Assembly: GCA_036006425.1 (NCBI GenBank)
Contig: DASYPQ010000024.1
Coordinates: 1 to 64,000, forward strand
Reading direction: 5' to 3'
Origin: DASYPQ01 sp036006425
GTDB lineage: Bacteria; Planctomycetota; UBA1135; GCA-002686595
DNA length: 64,000 bases
The notes under the pieces were generated by a model. It had not been told where the DNA came from and ran no database searches. It saw nothing but the letters and a program-made list of their open reading frames with translations. Within the stretch, counting starts at the first letter, position 1; each line of letters starts with the position of its first letter. Position numbers and translations under genes: made by a program. Of the stretch, positions 25,678 to 33,003 are shown in pieces.

Positions 25678-27147
25678 GTGACCGGGGCGCTTCCCGAACC
25701 CCATCTCGCTCCGACGCGCGCTCCCTCCCTCGCGGGCCGCGCCGTCCTCGCCGCCGCTCTGTTCGTCGGGTTCTACGTCTTCGCGCTCGCGATCGCGGCG
25801 CTCCTGCTCGCCGTCGTGTGGTTCTGCTTCGCAAAGCTCGATCGCGCGCCCGGGATGATCGTGATCCCGAGCGCGCTCGGGGCGCTCGGCATCCTGTGGT
25901 CGCTCGTGCCGCGGTATCCGCGCTTCCAGCCGCCCGGGCCGGAGCTCCTCGACTCCGAGCAGCCGCGACTCTTCGAGCGTCTGCGCTCCATCGCGCGCGC
26001 GGCCGGGCAGCCGATGCCGAGCCACGTCTACGTCGTTCCCGCCGTGAACGCGTTCGTCGCCGAGCACGCCGGCCCGTTCGGCGCCGGCCGCATGCGGTTC
26101 CTGGGGATCGGGCTGCCGCTGCTCTGGACGCTCTCCGTGGACGAGTTCGAAGCCGTGCTCGCGCACGAGTTCGGCCATTTCCACGGAGGAGACACGAGCC
26201 TCGGCCCGTGGCTCTACAAGACGCGCGCGACGATCACGCGGACGATCGCGAACCTGCGCGACGGGCGGACGCGAATCCTGCAAGGACCGTTCGTCGCGTA
26301 CGGGAACTTCTTCCTGCGCATGACGCACTCGGTGTCTCGGAGCCAGGAGTACGCCGCGGACGCGCTCGCGGCGCGGCTCGTCGGAGGCGACGCGCTCGCG
26401 CGCGGGCTCGTGCGGATCGGCAAGGCGTCGATGGCCTACGACCCGTTCCTGCAGAACGAGATCGGACCCGTGCTCGCGTCCGGCGTGCGACCGCCGATCG
26501 CGGACGGGTTCCGGCGCTTCCTCGCCGCCGACGCGGTGTCGACGTCGCTCGACGACGCGATCGAGAAGCGGAAGCGCGAGGAGAAGCAGAACCCGTACGA
26601 CACGCACCCGACGCTGCGCGATCGGCTCGCCGCACTCGCGCGGCTCCCCGCCGGAGAAGCCGGCGACCCCGACACCCCCGCGATCACGCTGCTCGAGCAC
26701 CCGGAGCGCTACGAGATCGAGCTCCTGCACCGGCTGGTTCCGCGCCTCGACGTCGCGCGGATGGAGCTCGTCGAGTGGCCCGAGATGGCCGAGCGCGTGC
26801 TCGTGCCGGGCTGGGAGCGCGAGCGCGCGAAGGCGGGCGAGACGCTGCGGGGCAAGACGATCGCGGAGCTCGCGGACGACCTCGCCCCGAAGATCGGCGT
26901 GATGATGCCGCCGCCGCAGGAGCAGGCGAACCGCGTGCACCTACGCGGTGCCGCGATCGCGCTCGCGCTGCGCGCGCACGGTTGGGTCGTCGAGAGGGAG
27001 CTCGGCGAAGCGACGGCGCTGTCGCACGGCGATCAATGGATCGAGCCGTTCCGCGAGCTCTCCGACGTTTCCCACGGCAAGACGCAGCCCGAGGAGTGGC
27101 GCGAGCACTGCAGGGAAGCAGGGATCGAGGGCGTCGAGCTGACCTGA
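25678..27147 (+). CDS. M48-family membrane zinc metalloprotease
   Basis: About 489 residues. Two transmembrane helices near the N-terminus (about 25-55, and LGALGILWSLV) precede an M48/HtpX-like domain. The zinc-binding HEFGHFHGGD lies at about 160, with the glutamate ligand probably in SQEYAADALAARLVGG about 65 residues on. The distal half (about 300-489) is extra to the peptidase core and not recognised; it contains repeated ERYEIELLHRLVP and GKTIAELADDLAPKIGVM. Such proteases degrade damaged membrane proteins. The start is GTG 25678, ten bases after TAGGAT; ATG 25666, four codons earlier, is the alternative. Confidence 0.88.
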   Translation: MTGALPEPHLAPTRAPSLAGRAVLAAALFVGFYVFALAIAALLLAVVWFCFAKLDRAPGMIVIPSALGALGILWSLVPRYPRFQPPGPELLDSEQPRLFERLRSIARAAGQPMPSHVYVVPAVNAFVAEHAGPFGAGRMRFLGIGLPLLWTLSVDEFEAVLAHEFGHFHGGDTSLGPWLYKTRATITRTIANLRDGRTRILQGPFVAYGNFFLRMTHSVSRSQEYAADALAARLVGGDALARGLVRIGKASMAYDPFLQNEIGPVLASGVRPPIADGFRRFLAADAVSTSLDDAIEKRKREEKQNPYDTHPTLRDRLAALARLPAGEAGDPDTPAITLLEHPERYEIELLHRLVPRLDVARMELVEWPEMAERVLVPGWERERAKAGETLRGKTIAELADDLAPKIGVMMPPPQEQANRVHLRGAAIALALRAHGWVVERELGEATALSHGDQWIEPFRELSDVSHGKTQPEEWREHCREAGIEGVELT

Positions 27148-27194
27148 CGCGCGTCGGCGACGGAACCAACGGCCCGGTTCCCGGTTCGAGCGGC

Positions 27195-28523
27195 ATGCGC
27201 ATCGCGTACTTGGCGGCGGTCACAGCGTCCCTGTTCGCTGCCCGACAGCTGCCGCGACAACCCGACTCCGTCCCGCAAGGAGACCAGTTCGCCTGCGCGA
27301 TCGCGGCAGGCCGCGACCTCGACGGCGATGGGATCCCGGACGCCGTCATCGCCGATGCAACGCCTCCGGGTGGCTCGTCGCTCTGGATCGTGTCCGGGCG
27401 CGAGGGATCTGTGCGGTTGCGCTGCGCAATTCCGAACGAGATCACGGGAGTCGACCTCGTCGGGGACATCGACGGAGATGGACTGTCGGAGATCGCCCTC
27501 GTCACGGGGCATTGGGACGGCCCCACCGCGCTCGAGCTCCTCTCGGGCCGAACTGGCTCCCTGATCCGTCGCGATGATGCCGCGTGCTGGGGCGTGCGGC
27601 GCCTATGGAGCGTCAGGGCTGCCGGCGATGTCGACGGGGATGGTTGTCCTGACTTGCTCGTCGGGTGCGCCGAAATAGCTGCGTCTGGTGCGACGTCCGG
27701 GATCGTGTTGGTCGTGTCGGGCAAGGATGGCAACCTCCTGCACCGGTTCGACGGAGGACTCGCATGCACACGACTCGGCGACGTCGACTCCGACGGCCGC
27801 TCGGACTTTGCGATCGCGTACTTCGGACGTGTGACCTCCACCCTCCGCTGGCGGCCGTGGGTCGCCAGCATCGTCGTGTACTCGGGCAGATCCGGCGCTC
27901 CGGCATTCGAGATCCTGGGCGATTCATCGGGAAGGGAATGCGATCTCGACCTGGATGGGGGGAACGAGTTCGATGGCGACGGCTCGCCCGATCTCCTCGT
28001 CGGCTCGCACAAATACAACTGGGGATCCAAGCCCTCGGGGCGCGTTCGCGTCGACTCCGGGCGCAGCGGGAACCTGCTCAGTAACTTCGATCGCAGTTCG
28101 ATGCCGGAGAGGCGGGCCTTCGAAGATGATTCGTTCGGCGAGATCGTCCGCTGGAGTTCCGACCTGAACGGCGATGGAGTGCCCGAGATCCTCGTCGGCG
28201 CCCCCGAGGACGGCGCGTTCGAGGGAACGGCCTACGTGCTCTCCGGGCGCGACGGCAAGCCCCTGCACACGATCGAGGGCCACTGCGGAGTCCTCGTGCC
28301 GGGAGAGCCCGACCGCGGAGATCGCCACGTCGGCCGGACGCTGTCTCGGGCCGGCGATCTCGATCGAGATGGCGTCGAGGATTTCCTTGTCGGGAACCAT
28401 CCCTACGATCTCGGCCAGTTCGGCCTCGTGCGTGCATTCTCCGGCGCGTCCGGCTGCCTGCTGTGGTCGATCGACCGCGATGCCGTCTTGCGCTCGAACG
28501 CGAAGGCAGTGTCAGCCCGCTGA
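27195..28523 (+). CDS. Secreted FG-GAP/VCBS-repeat (integrin-alpha-like) protein
   Basis: 442 residues with a short hydrophobic N-terminus (MRIAYLAAVTASLFAA), likely a signal sequence. It carries at least six FG-GAP repeats with calcium-binding loops: AGRDLDGDGIPDAVIA, VGDIDGDGLSEIALV, AGDVDGDGCPDLLVG, LGDVDSDGRSDFAIA, SSDLNGDGVPEILVG and AGDLDRDGVEDFLVG. These form a seven-bladed propeller in integrin-like proteins. Strands between loops repeat SGR-x-G-x-L, for example VYSGRSGAPAFE. Role unknown, probably at the cell surface. Codon composition is somewhat less GC-biased than neighbouring genes. It converges on the CPBP protease with a 12-base overlap. Confidence 0.88.
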   Translation: MRIAYLAAVTASLFAARQLPRQPDSVPQGDQFACAIAAGRDLDGDGIPDAVIADATPPGGSSLWIVSGREGSVRLRCAIPNEITGVDLVGDIDGDGLSEIALVTGHWDGPTALELLSGRTGSLIRRDDAACWGVRRLWSVRAAGDVDGDGCPDLLVGCAEIAASGATSGIVLVVSGKDGNLLHRFDGGLACTRLGDVDSDGRSDFAIAYFGRVTSTLRWRPWVASIVVYSGRSGAPAFEILGDSSGRECDLDLDGGNEFDGDGSPDLLVGSHKYNWGSKPSGRVRVDSGRSGNLLSNFDRSSMPERRAFEDDSFGEIVRWSSDLNGDGVPEILVGAPEDGAFEGTAYVLSGRDGKPLHTIEGHCGVLVPGEPDRGDRHVGRTLSRAGDLDRDGVEDFLVGNHPYDLGQFGLVRAFSGASGCLLWSIDRDAVLRSNAKAVSAR

Positions 28524-29216
28524 CGCAGAATTCGGCTCGATCGCGTATCCGAGTTCGCGGCCGAGCTTCCCGTACATCAGTCCCGCCGTCACGTCGTAGG
28601 CGACGTGCACGAGCATCGCGACGTACAGCCCGCCGCTCGCCCAGACGATCGCTTGGAACCCGAGCGCGAACACGGCGATCACGAGCACGGACCTCCAGCC
28701 CTGGACGAAGTGCGTGCCGCCGAACGACAACGCGGAGAGCAGCGCGGCCACGGCGTACGTCCCGACGATCGGCACGAGCAGTTGCGTCTGCACGCCGCGC
28801 CACGTGATCTCCTCCCCGATCCCCGCGAGCAGCGACACGGCGATCCACCACGCGCGCTCCTGCGCGTCCCTCGGCATGTACAGGCTGACAATCGGCGCGC
28901 GCTTCTCCACCGCCCGCCGCCAGCGCGGGCGCATGTACAGCACCGCCGCGGCGTAGAACGCCACGCCCACGGGGAGACCGCGCACGAGGTGCGACGTGTC
29001 GAACGCGAAGACATCGACGCGCGCGACGACCGCCACGAGCACCGACAGGCCCGCGTGGTAGGCGAGCTCGATCGTCGCGCCGCGGAAGTGCTTCTTCGGA
29101 TCCGGGAGCGCCTTCTTCTTGCCCGCGAACTTCCGGTGCAGCCGGAAGACCAGGAGCGGGAGGAGGACTCCGAAGTAGAGGACGTGGAACCAAGCCGCGA
29201 GTTGGGCTCTCTCCAC
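28512..29216 (-). CDS. CPBP-family intramembrane metalloprotease
   Basis: 234 residues with about six or seven transmembrane helices. The family signature is seen: EEITWRG (about residue 135-141) with the paired glutamates and arginine, a histidine in FGGTHFVQGW, and HVAYDVTAGLMYG carrying the last conserved His. CPBP (CAAX protease and bacteriocin-processing) proteins cleave within the membrane; substrates are mostly unknown. It starts at GTG 29216, 28 bases after the gap stop codon and on the same strand, so it may be cotranscribed with gap. Confidence 0.87.
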   Translation of the reverse strand: MERAQLAAWFHVLYFGVLLPLLVFRLHRKFAGKKKALPDPKKHFRGATIELAYHAGLSVLVAVVARVDVFAFDTSHLVRGLPVGVAFYAAAVLYMRPRWRRAVEKRAPIVSLYMPRDAQERAWWIAVSLLAGIGEEITWRGVQTQLLVPIVGTYAVAALLSALSFGGTHFVQGWRSVLVIAVFALGFQAIVWASGGLYVAMLVHVAYDVTAGLMYGKLGRELGYAIEPNSASAG

Positions 29217-29244
29217 GGGACGCGGCCTCGGCGAATCGGCCGGG

Positions 29245-30279
29245 CTACGCCTTCGCGCCCGCCGTCGGCGCCCCGGCGCCCTTCAGGCTGTGCGCGTAGA
29301 TCATCAAGTCGACGACGCGGTTGCTGTAGCCCCACTCGTTGTCGTACCAGGCGACGACCTTGACCATGTTGCCGGCCATCACCATCGTCGACTGCGCGTC
29401 GAACAACGCGCTCGCCGGGTTGTGGATTACGTCCGACGACACGAGCGGGTCCGTCGAGTACTCGAGGATCCCCTTCAGCGGCGCCTTGCCCGCCGCGCTC
29501 TCGAACGCCTTGTTCACTTCCTCGATCGTCACGTTCCTCGCGAGCGTCGCGACGAGATCGATCACCGATCCGTCCGGCACCGGGACGCGCATCGACACGC
29601 CGTCGAGCTTGCCCTTGAGCTTCGGCAGGATCTTCCCGACCGCGCGGGCGGCACCCGTCGTCGTCGGGATGATGTTCATGGCCGCCGCGCGCGCGCGCCG
29701 CAGGTCCTTGTGCGGGAGGTCGAGGATCTGCTGGTCGTTCGTGTAGGCGTGCACGGTGGTCATCAGCCCGTGCTGGATGCCGAACGCGTCGTCGAGCACC
29801 TTCGCGACCGGCGCGAGGCAATTCGTCGTGCAGCTCGCGTTGCTGATCATCCGGTGCTCGGCCTTGAGCGTGTCCTGGTTCACGCCCATCACGATCATCG
29901 CGTCGATCTCGTCCTTCGCGGGCACGGTAAGGAGCACCTTCGCGGCACCCCCGTCGACGTGCTTCTGGCACCCCTCGCGGCTGGCGAAGATCCCGGTCGC
30001 CTCGACGACGAAATCGACACCGTTCGAGCCGTGCGGGAGCTTCGCCGGGTCGCGCTCGGCCGTCACCGCGATCTTCCGGCCGTTGACGATGATCCCGTCC
30101 TTGGCCGCCTCGACCGTCCCCTGGAACCGCCCGTGGACCGAGTCGTACTTCAGGAGGTGGGCGAGGGTCGCGGGGTCCGTGATGTCGTTGATCGAGACGA
30201 CCTCCATCCCGGGCTTCTGGGCCAGGATCCGGAAGACGTTCCGACCGATGCGGCCGAAGCCGTTGATGGCGATGCGCAT
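29245..30279 (-). CDS. gap: Glyceraldehyde-3-phosphate dehydrogenase, type I
   Basis: NAD(P)-dependent glycolytic enzyme. 344 residues. Seen: Rossmann start MRIAINGFGRIGRNVFRI, SINDITDPATLAHLLKYDSVHG, active site SNASCTTNCLAP with the catalytic cysteine, DLPHKDLRRARAAAMNIIPT, RVPVPDGSVIDL and WYDNEWGYSNRVVDL. The leader upstream is about 45 bases if TAGTCT at 30325-30330 is its -10, and is followed by a strong hairpin shared with the divergent tilS promoter region. It is not in the pgk operon. Confidence 0.97.
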   Translation of the reverse strand: MRIAINGFGRIGRNVFRILAQKPGMEVVSINDITDPATLAHLLKYDSVHGRFQGTVEAAKDGIIVNGRKIAVTAERDPAKLPHGSNGVDFVVEATGIFASREGCQKHVDGGAAKVLLTVPAKDEIDAMIVMGVNQDTLKAEHRMISNASCTTNCLAPVAKVLDDAFGIQHGLMTTVHAYTNDQQILDLPHKDLRRARAAAMNIIPTTTGAARAVGKILPKLKGKLDGVSMRVPVPDGSVIDLVATLARNVTIEEVNKAFESAAGKAPLKGILEYSTDPLVSSDVIHNPASALFDAQSTMVMAGNMVKVVAWYDNEWGYSNRVVDLMIYAHSLKGAGAPTAGAKA

Positions 30280-30359
30280 GAGGGTTGCGTTGGGGGGCTC
30301 GGTTTCCAGGGGAATCGGGCCCGGAGACTAGCGGCCTGCGCCGATGGCATCAACGAGAC

Positions 30360-30413
30360 TCCGGCCCCTCTCCCGCACCGAGATTCCTCGCTCGGCGCGG
30401 GCGAGGGGCCGGA
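30360..30413. repeat. Imperfect 23-bp inverted repeat between divergent gap and tilS
   Basis: Bases 30360-30382 pair with 30391-30413 around an eight-base loop; only two mismatches interrupt the stem. It is very GC-rich, has no T-tract, and is not at the 3' end of any gene. It sits between the putative gap -10 (30325-30330, minus strand) and the tilS -10 (30427-30432). It could be an operator-like palindrome or a cruciform; nothing else is seen in this 216-base spacer. Confidence 0.7.
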
Positions 30414-30426
30414 CTCCCGCCAGTGC

Positions 30427-30432
30427 TATCCT
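30427..30432 (+). promoter_or_regulatory. Possible -10 for tilS
   Basis: TATCCT, 63 bases upstream of GTG 30496. No convincing -35 is seen; the GC-rich hairpin ends 13 bases upstream. Confidence 0.35.
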
Positions 30433-30495
30433 GCCCGGTCCCCCGCCGCGGACCGGTGCCGCCTTGCCCCGCAGCCGCGCAGCGAAAACGACCCC

Positions 30496-32211
30496 GTGAA
30501 GCGACACTCCTCGTTCTCCTTTCCGACGGATCCCGGCGCTGCCGGTTCGTCGAAACGGGACGCCGGCCCGCTCGCCTCGACGCGCTGGCTGCAGCTCGCG
30601 CGCGCCGTCGGCCTCGCCGCCGACGCGCCCGTCGTCGTCGCTCTCTCGGGGGGTGCCGACAGCGTCTTCCTCCTCCACCTCGTCGCCGCCGCGAAGCCGC
30701 GCCCGCGCGCCCTCGCGGTCCACGTCGACCACGGCCTGCGCGGTGAGGAGAGCCGCGAGGACGCCGCCTTCTGCGCGCGCCTGGCCGCGTCGCTCGGCAT
30801 CCCGTTCGTCCGCCGCGCGGTCGAGCTCGAAGGCGCCGGGCCGTCGCTCGAGGCGCGCGCGCGCACCGCGCGGTACCGCGTCCTGTGCGAGGAGGCCGCG
30901 CGCGCGTCGATCCCGACGATCCTGACCGGACACCACGCCGACGACGCGCTCGAGACGCTGCTCCAGCGCTGGATGCGCGGGACCGAGATGCACGGGCTCC
31001 CCGGGCTCAAGAAGACGCTGCGCCTCCAGGGCCGCGCGGAGCCGCGCACCGCCCAGGCGAACGAGCGCCTCGGAGCGAGCGACCTCAATCCGACCGGAGT
31101 CGACGTCCAGATCGTCCGCCCGCTGATCGCGATGCGGCGCGAGGAAGTCCGGCGCATCCTTTCCGACGCGGAGATCCCCTGGCGCGAGGACGGCTCGAAC
31201 GCGAACGCGCGCTTCACGCGCAACCGGATCCGCAACGAGCTGTTGCCCGCGATCGAGGCGTCGTGCGGCCCCGAGGCGATCGAGAACCTGCGCGCCTTCG
31301 GCGCCGCGGTCGAAGCGCTCGAGGACCGCTGCGCCTCGAGGACCGCGCCGCTCGCGTGGGCGCCGCCGGTGCACGCCGCCGCGCGGCGATCCTCCGGCGA
31401 CCTCCCCCTCGGCGGGACGCTCTCGCGCGCGGGGCTGCTCGAGCTCCCGACGCCGCTGCGCCGGCGCGCCCTGTGGCGCCTCCTCGTCGAGGGCACCGGG
31501 CGCGCGCCTTCGGCGCCGCTCCTCGGCCTTTTGCTCTCCGACCTCGCGGGCGGCCGGACGACGCGCAGAAGCCTCCCCGGCGGCTGGAGCCTGCACCTGC
31601 GATCGAGCCTCTTGCACCTCGAGCCCGAGGCGCGCGCGACAGCCCCGGCCGGGAACGCAACCCCCGAGCCGGCGACAGGACAGCTGGAATGGTCGTTCGC
31701 GGAAGCTCCGACCGCCGCCCCCGGCTCCACGGGGGCCCAGCGCCTCGACCTCCCCGGCCTCGTGACGCTCTCCGACCGGCGCCAGATCCTGGCCGAAATC
31801 GTGTACCTGCCGCGCGGCACGGACGTCCTGCGCGCCGGCACGAGCGTCGAGATCGACGCGAGCGAGTTCGTCGCCGAGCCGCCCTGGACCGCTCCGACCT
31901 TGTGGGTGCGCTTCCCGAGTCCGGGGGACCGGTTCCACGCGCTCGGCGCCCCGGGGAGCAAGGCGCTCTCGCGCTTCCTCGCCGACGCGGGCGTCCCGCG
32001 CGAAGGCCGCGCGAGCGTCCCCCTCGTCTTCGCCGGCGACGAGCTCGTGTGGGTCGCGGGCATCCGGCCGTGCGAATCCCGCCGCATCCGGCCCGACACC
32101 GAGGCGCGGCTGCGCCTGACGCTGTCGGCGCCGTCACCCGAGCCGCGCCCGAAGAGCGGCGCGAAGCCGGGCGCGAAGACTGCACCGAAGAGGCGCGTCC
32201 GGACGCGGTGA
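30496..32211 (+). CDS. tilS: tRNA(Ile)-lysidine synthase
   Basis: TilS modifies C34 of tRNA-Ile(CAU) to lysidine using ATP, so that it reads AUA. 571 residues, longer than the usual 320-450. PP-loop ATPase motif LSGGADSVFLLHLV near residue 50, HVDHGLRGEESREDAAFC, TGHHADDALETLLQRWMRG, RPLIAMRREEVRRIL and EDGSNANARFTRNRIRNELLP are all present. The C-terminal substrate-recognition domain is at about 460-545, with VRFPSPGDRFHALG. The tail is basic (Lys/Arg-rich). Start GTG 30496. The yggS-type gene follows 66 bases later. Confidence 0.93.
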   Translation: MKRHSSFSFPTDPGAAGSSKRDAGPLASTRWLQLARAVGLAADAPVVVALSGGADSVFLLHLVAAAKPRPRALAVHVDHGLRGEESREDAAFCARLAASLGIPFVRRAVELEGAGPSLEARARTARYRVLCEEAARASIPTILTGHHADDALETLLQRWMRGTEMHGLPGLKKTLRLQGRAEPRTAQANERLGASDLNPTGVDVQIVRPLIAMRREEVRRILSDAEIPWREDGSNANARFTRNRIRNELLPAIEASCGPEAIENLRAFGAAVEALEDRCASRTAPLAWAPPVHAAARRSSGDLPLGGTLSRAGLLELPTPLRRRALWRLLVEGTGRAPSAPLLGLLLSDLAGGRTTRRSLPGGWSLHLRSSLLHLEPEARATAPAGNATPEPATGQLEWSFAEAPTAAPGSTGAQRLDLPGLVTLSDRRQILAEIVYLPRGTDVLRAGTSVEIDASEFVAEPPWTAPTLWVRFPSPGDRFHALGAPGSKALSRFLADAGVPREGRASVPLVFAGDELVWVAGIRPCESRRIRPDTEARLRLTLSAPSPEPRPKSGAKPGAKTAPKRRVRTR

Positions 32212-32277
32212 CCCGCGGGCGCCGGCGGGGTACTCTCCCCGCAAGGCCGCCGGTCCGCTGGAGGATCGGCGGCGGTC

Positions 32278-33003
32278 GTGATCGAGAAGCTGCAAGCGAA
32301 CCTGGCCGACGTGCGCTCCCGGATCGACACCGCCGCCCGCCGCGCCGGCCGGCGCGGCGAGGAGATCGCCCTCGTCGCCGTGACGAAGGCGGTCGAACCC
32401 GAGCTCGCCGCCGAGCTCGTGCGCCTCGGCCAGCTCGACCTCGGCGAGAACCGCGCCGACGAGCTCGAGCGGAAGGAACTCGCGCTCCGCGCCGCCGGTC
32501 TCGCGCCGCGCTGGCACTTCATCGGCCATTTGCAGAAGAACAAGGTCCGCCGGGTCGTCGCGCTGGCGTCGTCGATCCACTCGATCGATTCGTCCGCCCT
32601 GCTCGACGCCGTCGACCGGACGGCCGGAGAGCTCGGGCGGCGCCCCGAGGTCTGGATCCAGGTGAAGCTCACCGACGAGCCGACGAAGACCGGCCTCGCG
32701 CCCGAGGAGGCCGCGGCGCTCTGCGCGCGCGCGGCCGCGCTCGAGCACGTCCGCGTTGCCGGGTTGATGACGCTCGCGCCGCTTTCCAGCGAGGGCACGG
32801 GAGAAGCCGAAGCCCGCGCCGTGTTCCGGGAACTCGCCAAACTCGCCGTCTCTGTGGCGCGCGCGGCGCCGATGGGCGATGCTCTTCGGTCCGGCAGGGC
32901 GCGGATGTCGATGGGCATGAGCGGCGACTTCGAGTGGGCGGTCGAGGAGGGCAGCGACGTCGTGCGCATCGGCAGCCTTCTGTTCGAGGAGGTCGCGGCT
33001 TGA
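32278..33003 (+). CDS. YggS/PROSC-type pyridoxal-phosphate homeostasis protein
   Basis: 241 residues, single TIM-barrel PLP-binding protein without catalytic activity of its own; it buffers PLP and amino-acid/keto-acid balance in the cytoplasm. Seen: VAVTKAVEPELAAEL with the PLP-binding lysine, LGENRADELERKE, WHFIGHLQKNKVRRV, VWIQVKLTDEPTKTGL, AGLMTLAPL and MSMGMSGDFEWAVEEGSDVVRIGSLLF (read in two parts). The usual Glu-x-Arg at the phosphate site is present as VRIGS. GGAGG lies 13 bases before GTG 32278, so the start is moderately sure. Its stop overlaps the next start (TTGA), so the kinase downstream is co-translated. Confidence 0.93.
   Translation: MIEKLQANLADVRSRIDTAARRAGRRGEEIALVAVTKAVEPELAAELVRLGQLDLGENRADELERKELALRAAGLAPRWHFIGHLQKNKVRRVVALASSIHSIDSSALLDAVDRTAGELGRRPEVWIQVKLTDEPTKTGLAPEEAAALCARAAALEHVRVAGLMTLAPLSSEGTGEAEARAVFRELAKLAVSVARAAPMGDALRSGRARMSMGMSGDFEWAVEEGSDVVRIGSLLFEEVAA
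32987..32992 (+). promoter_or_regulatory. Shine-Dalgarno deciding the TTG start of the FHA kinase
   Basis: AGGAGG inside the end of the yggS-type gene, seven bases before TTG 33000. It supports this rare start codon and the four-base overlap. Confidence 0.75.
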
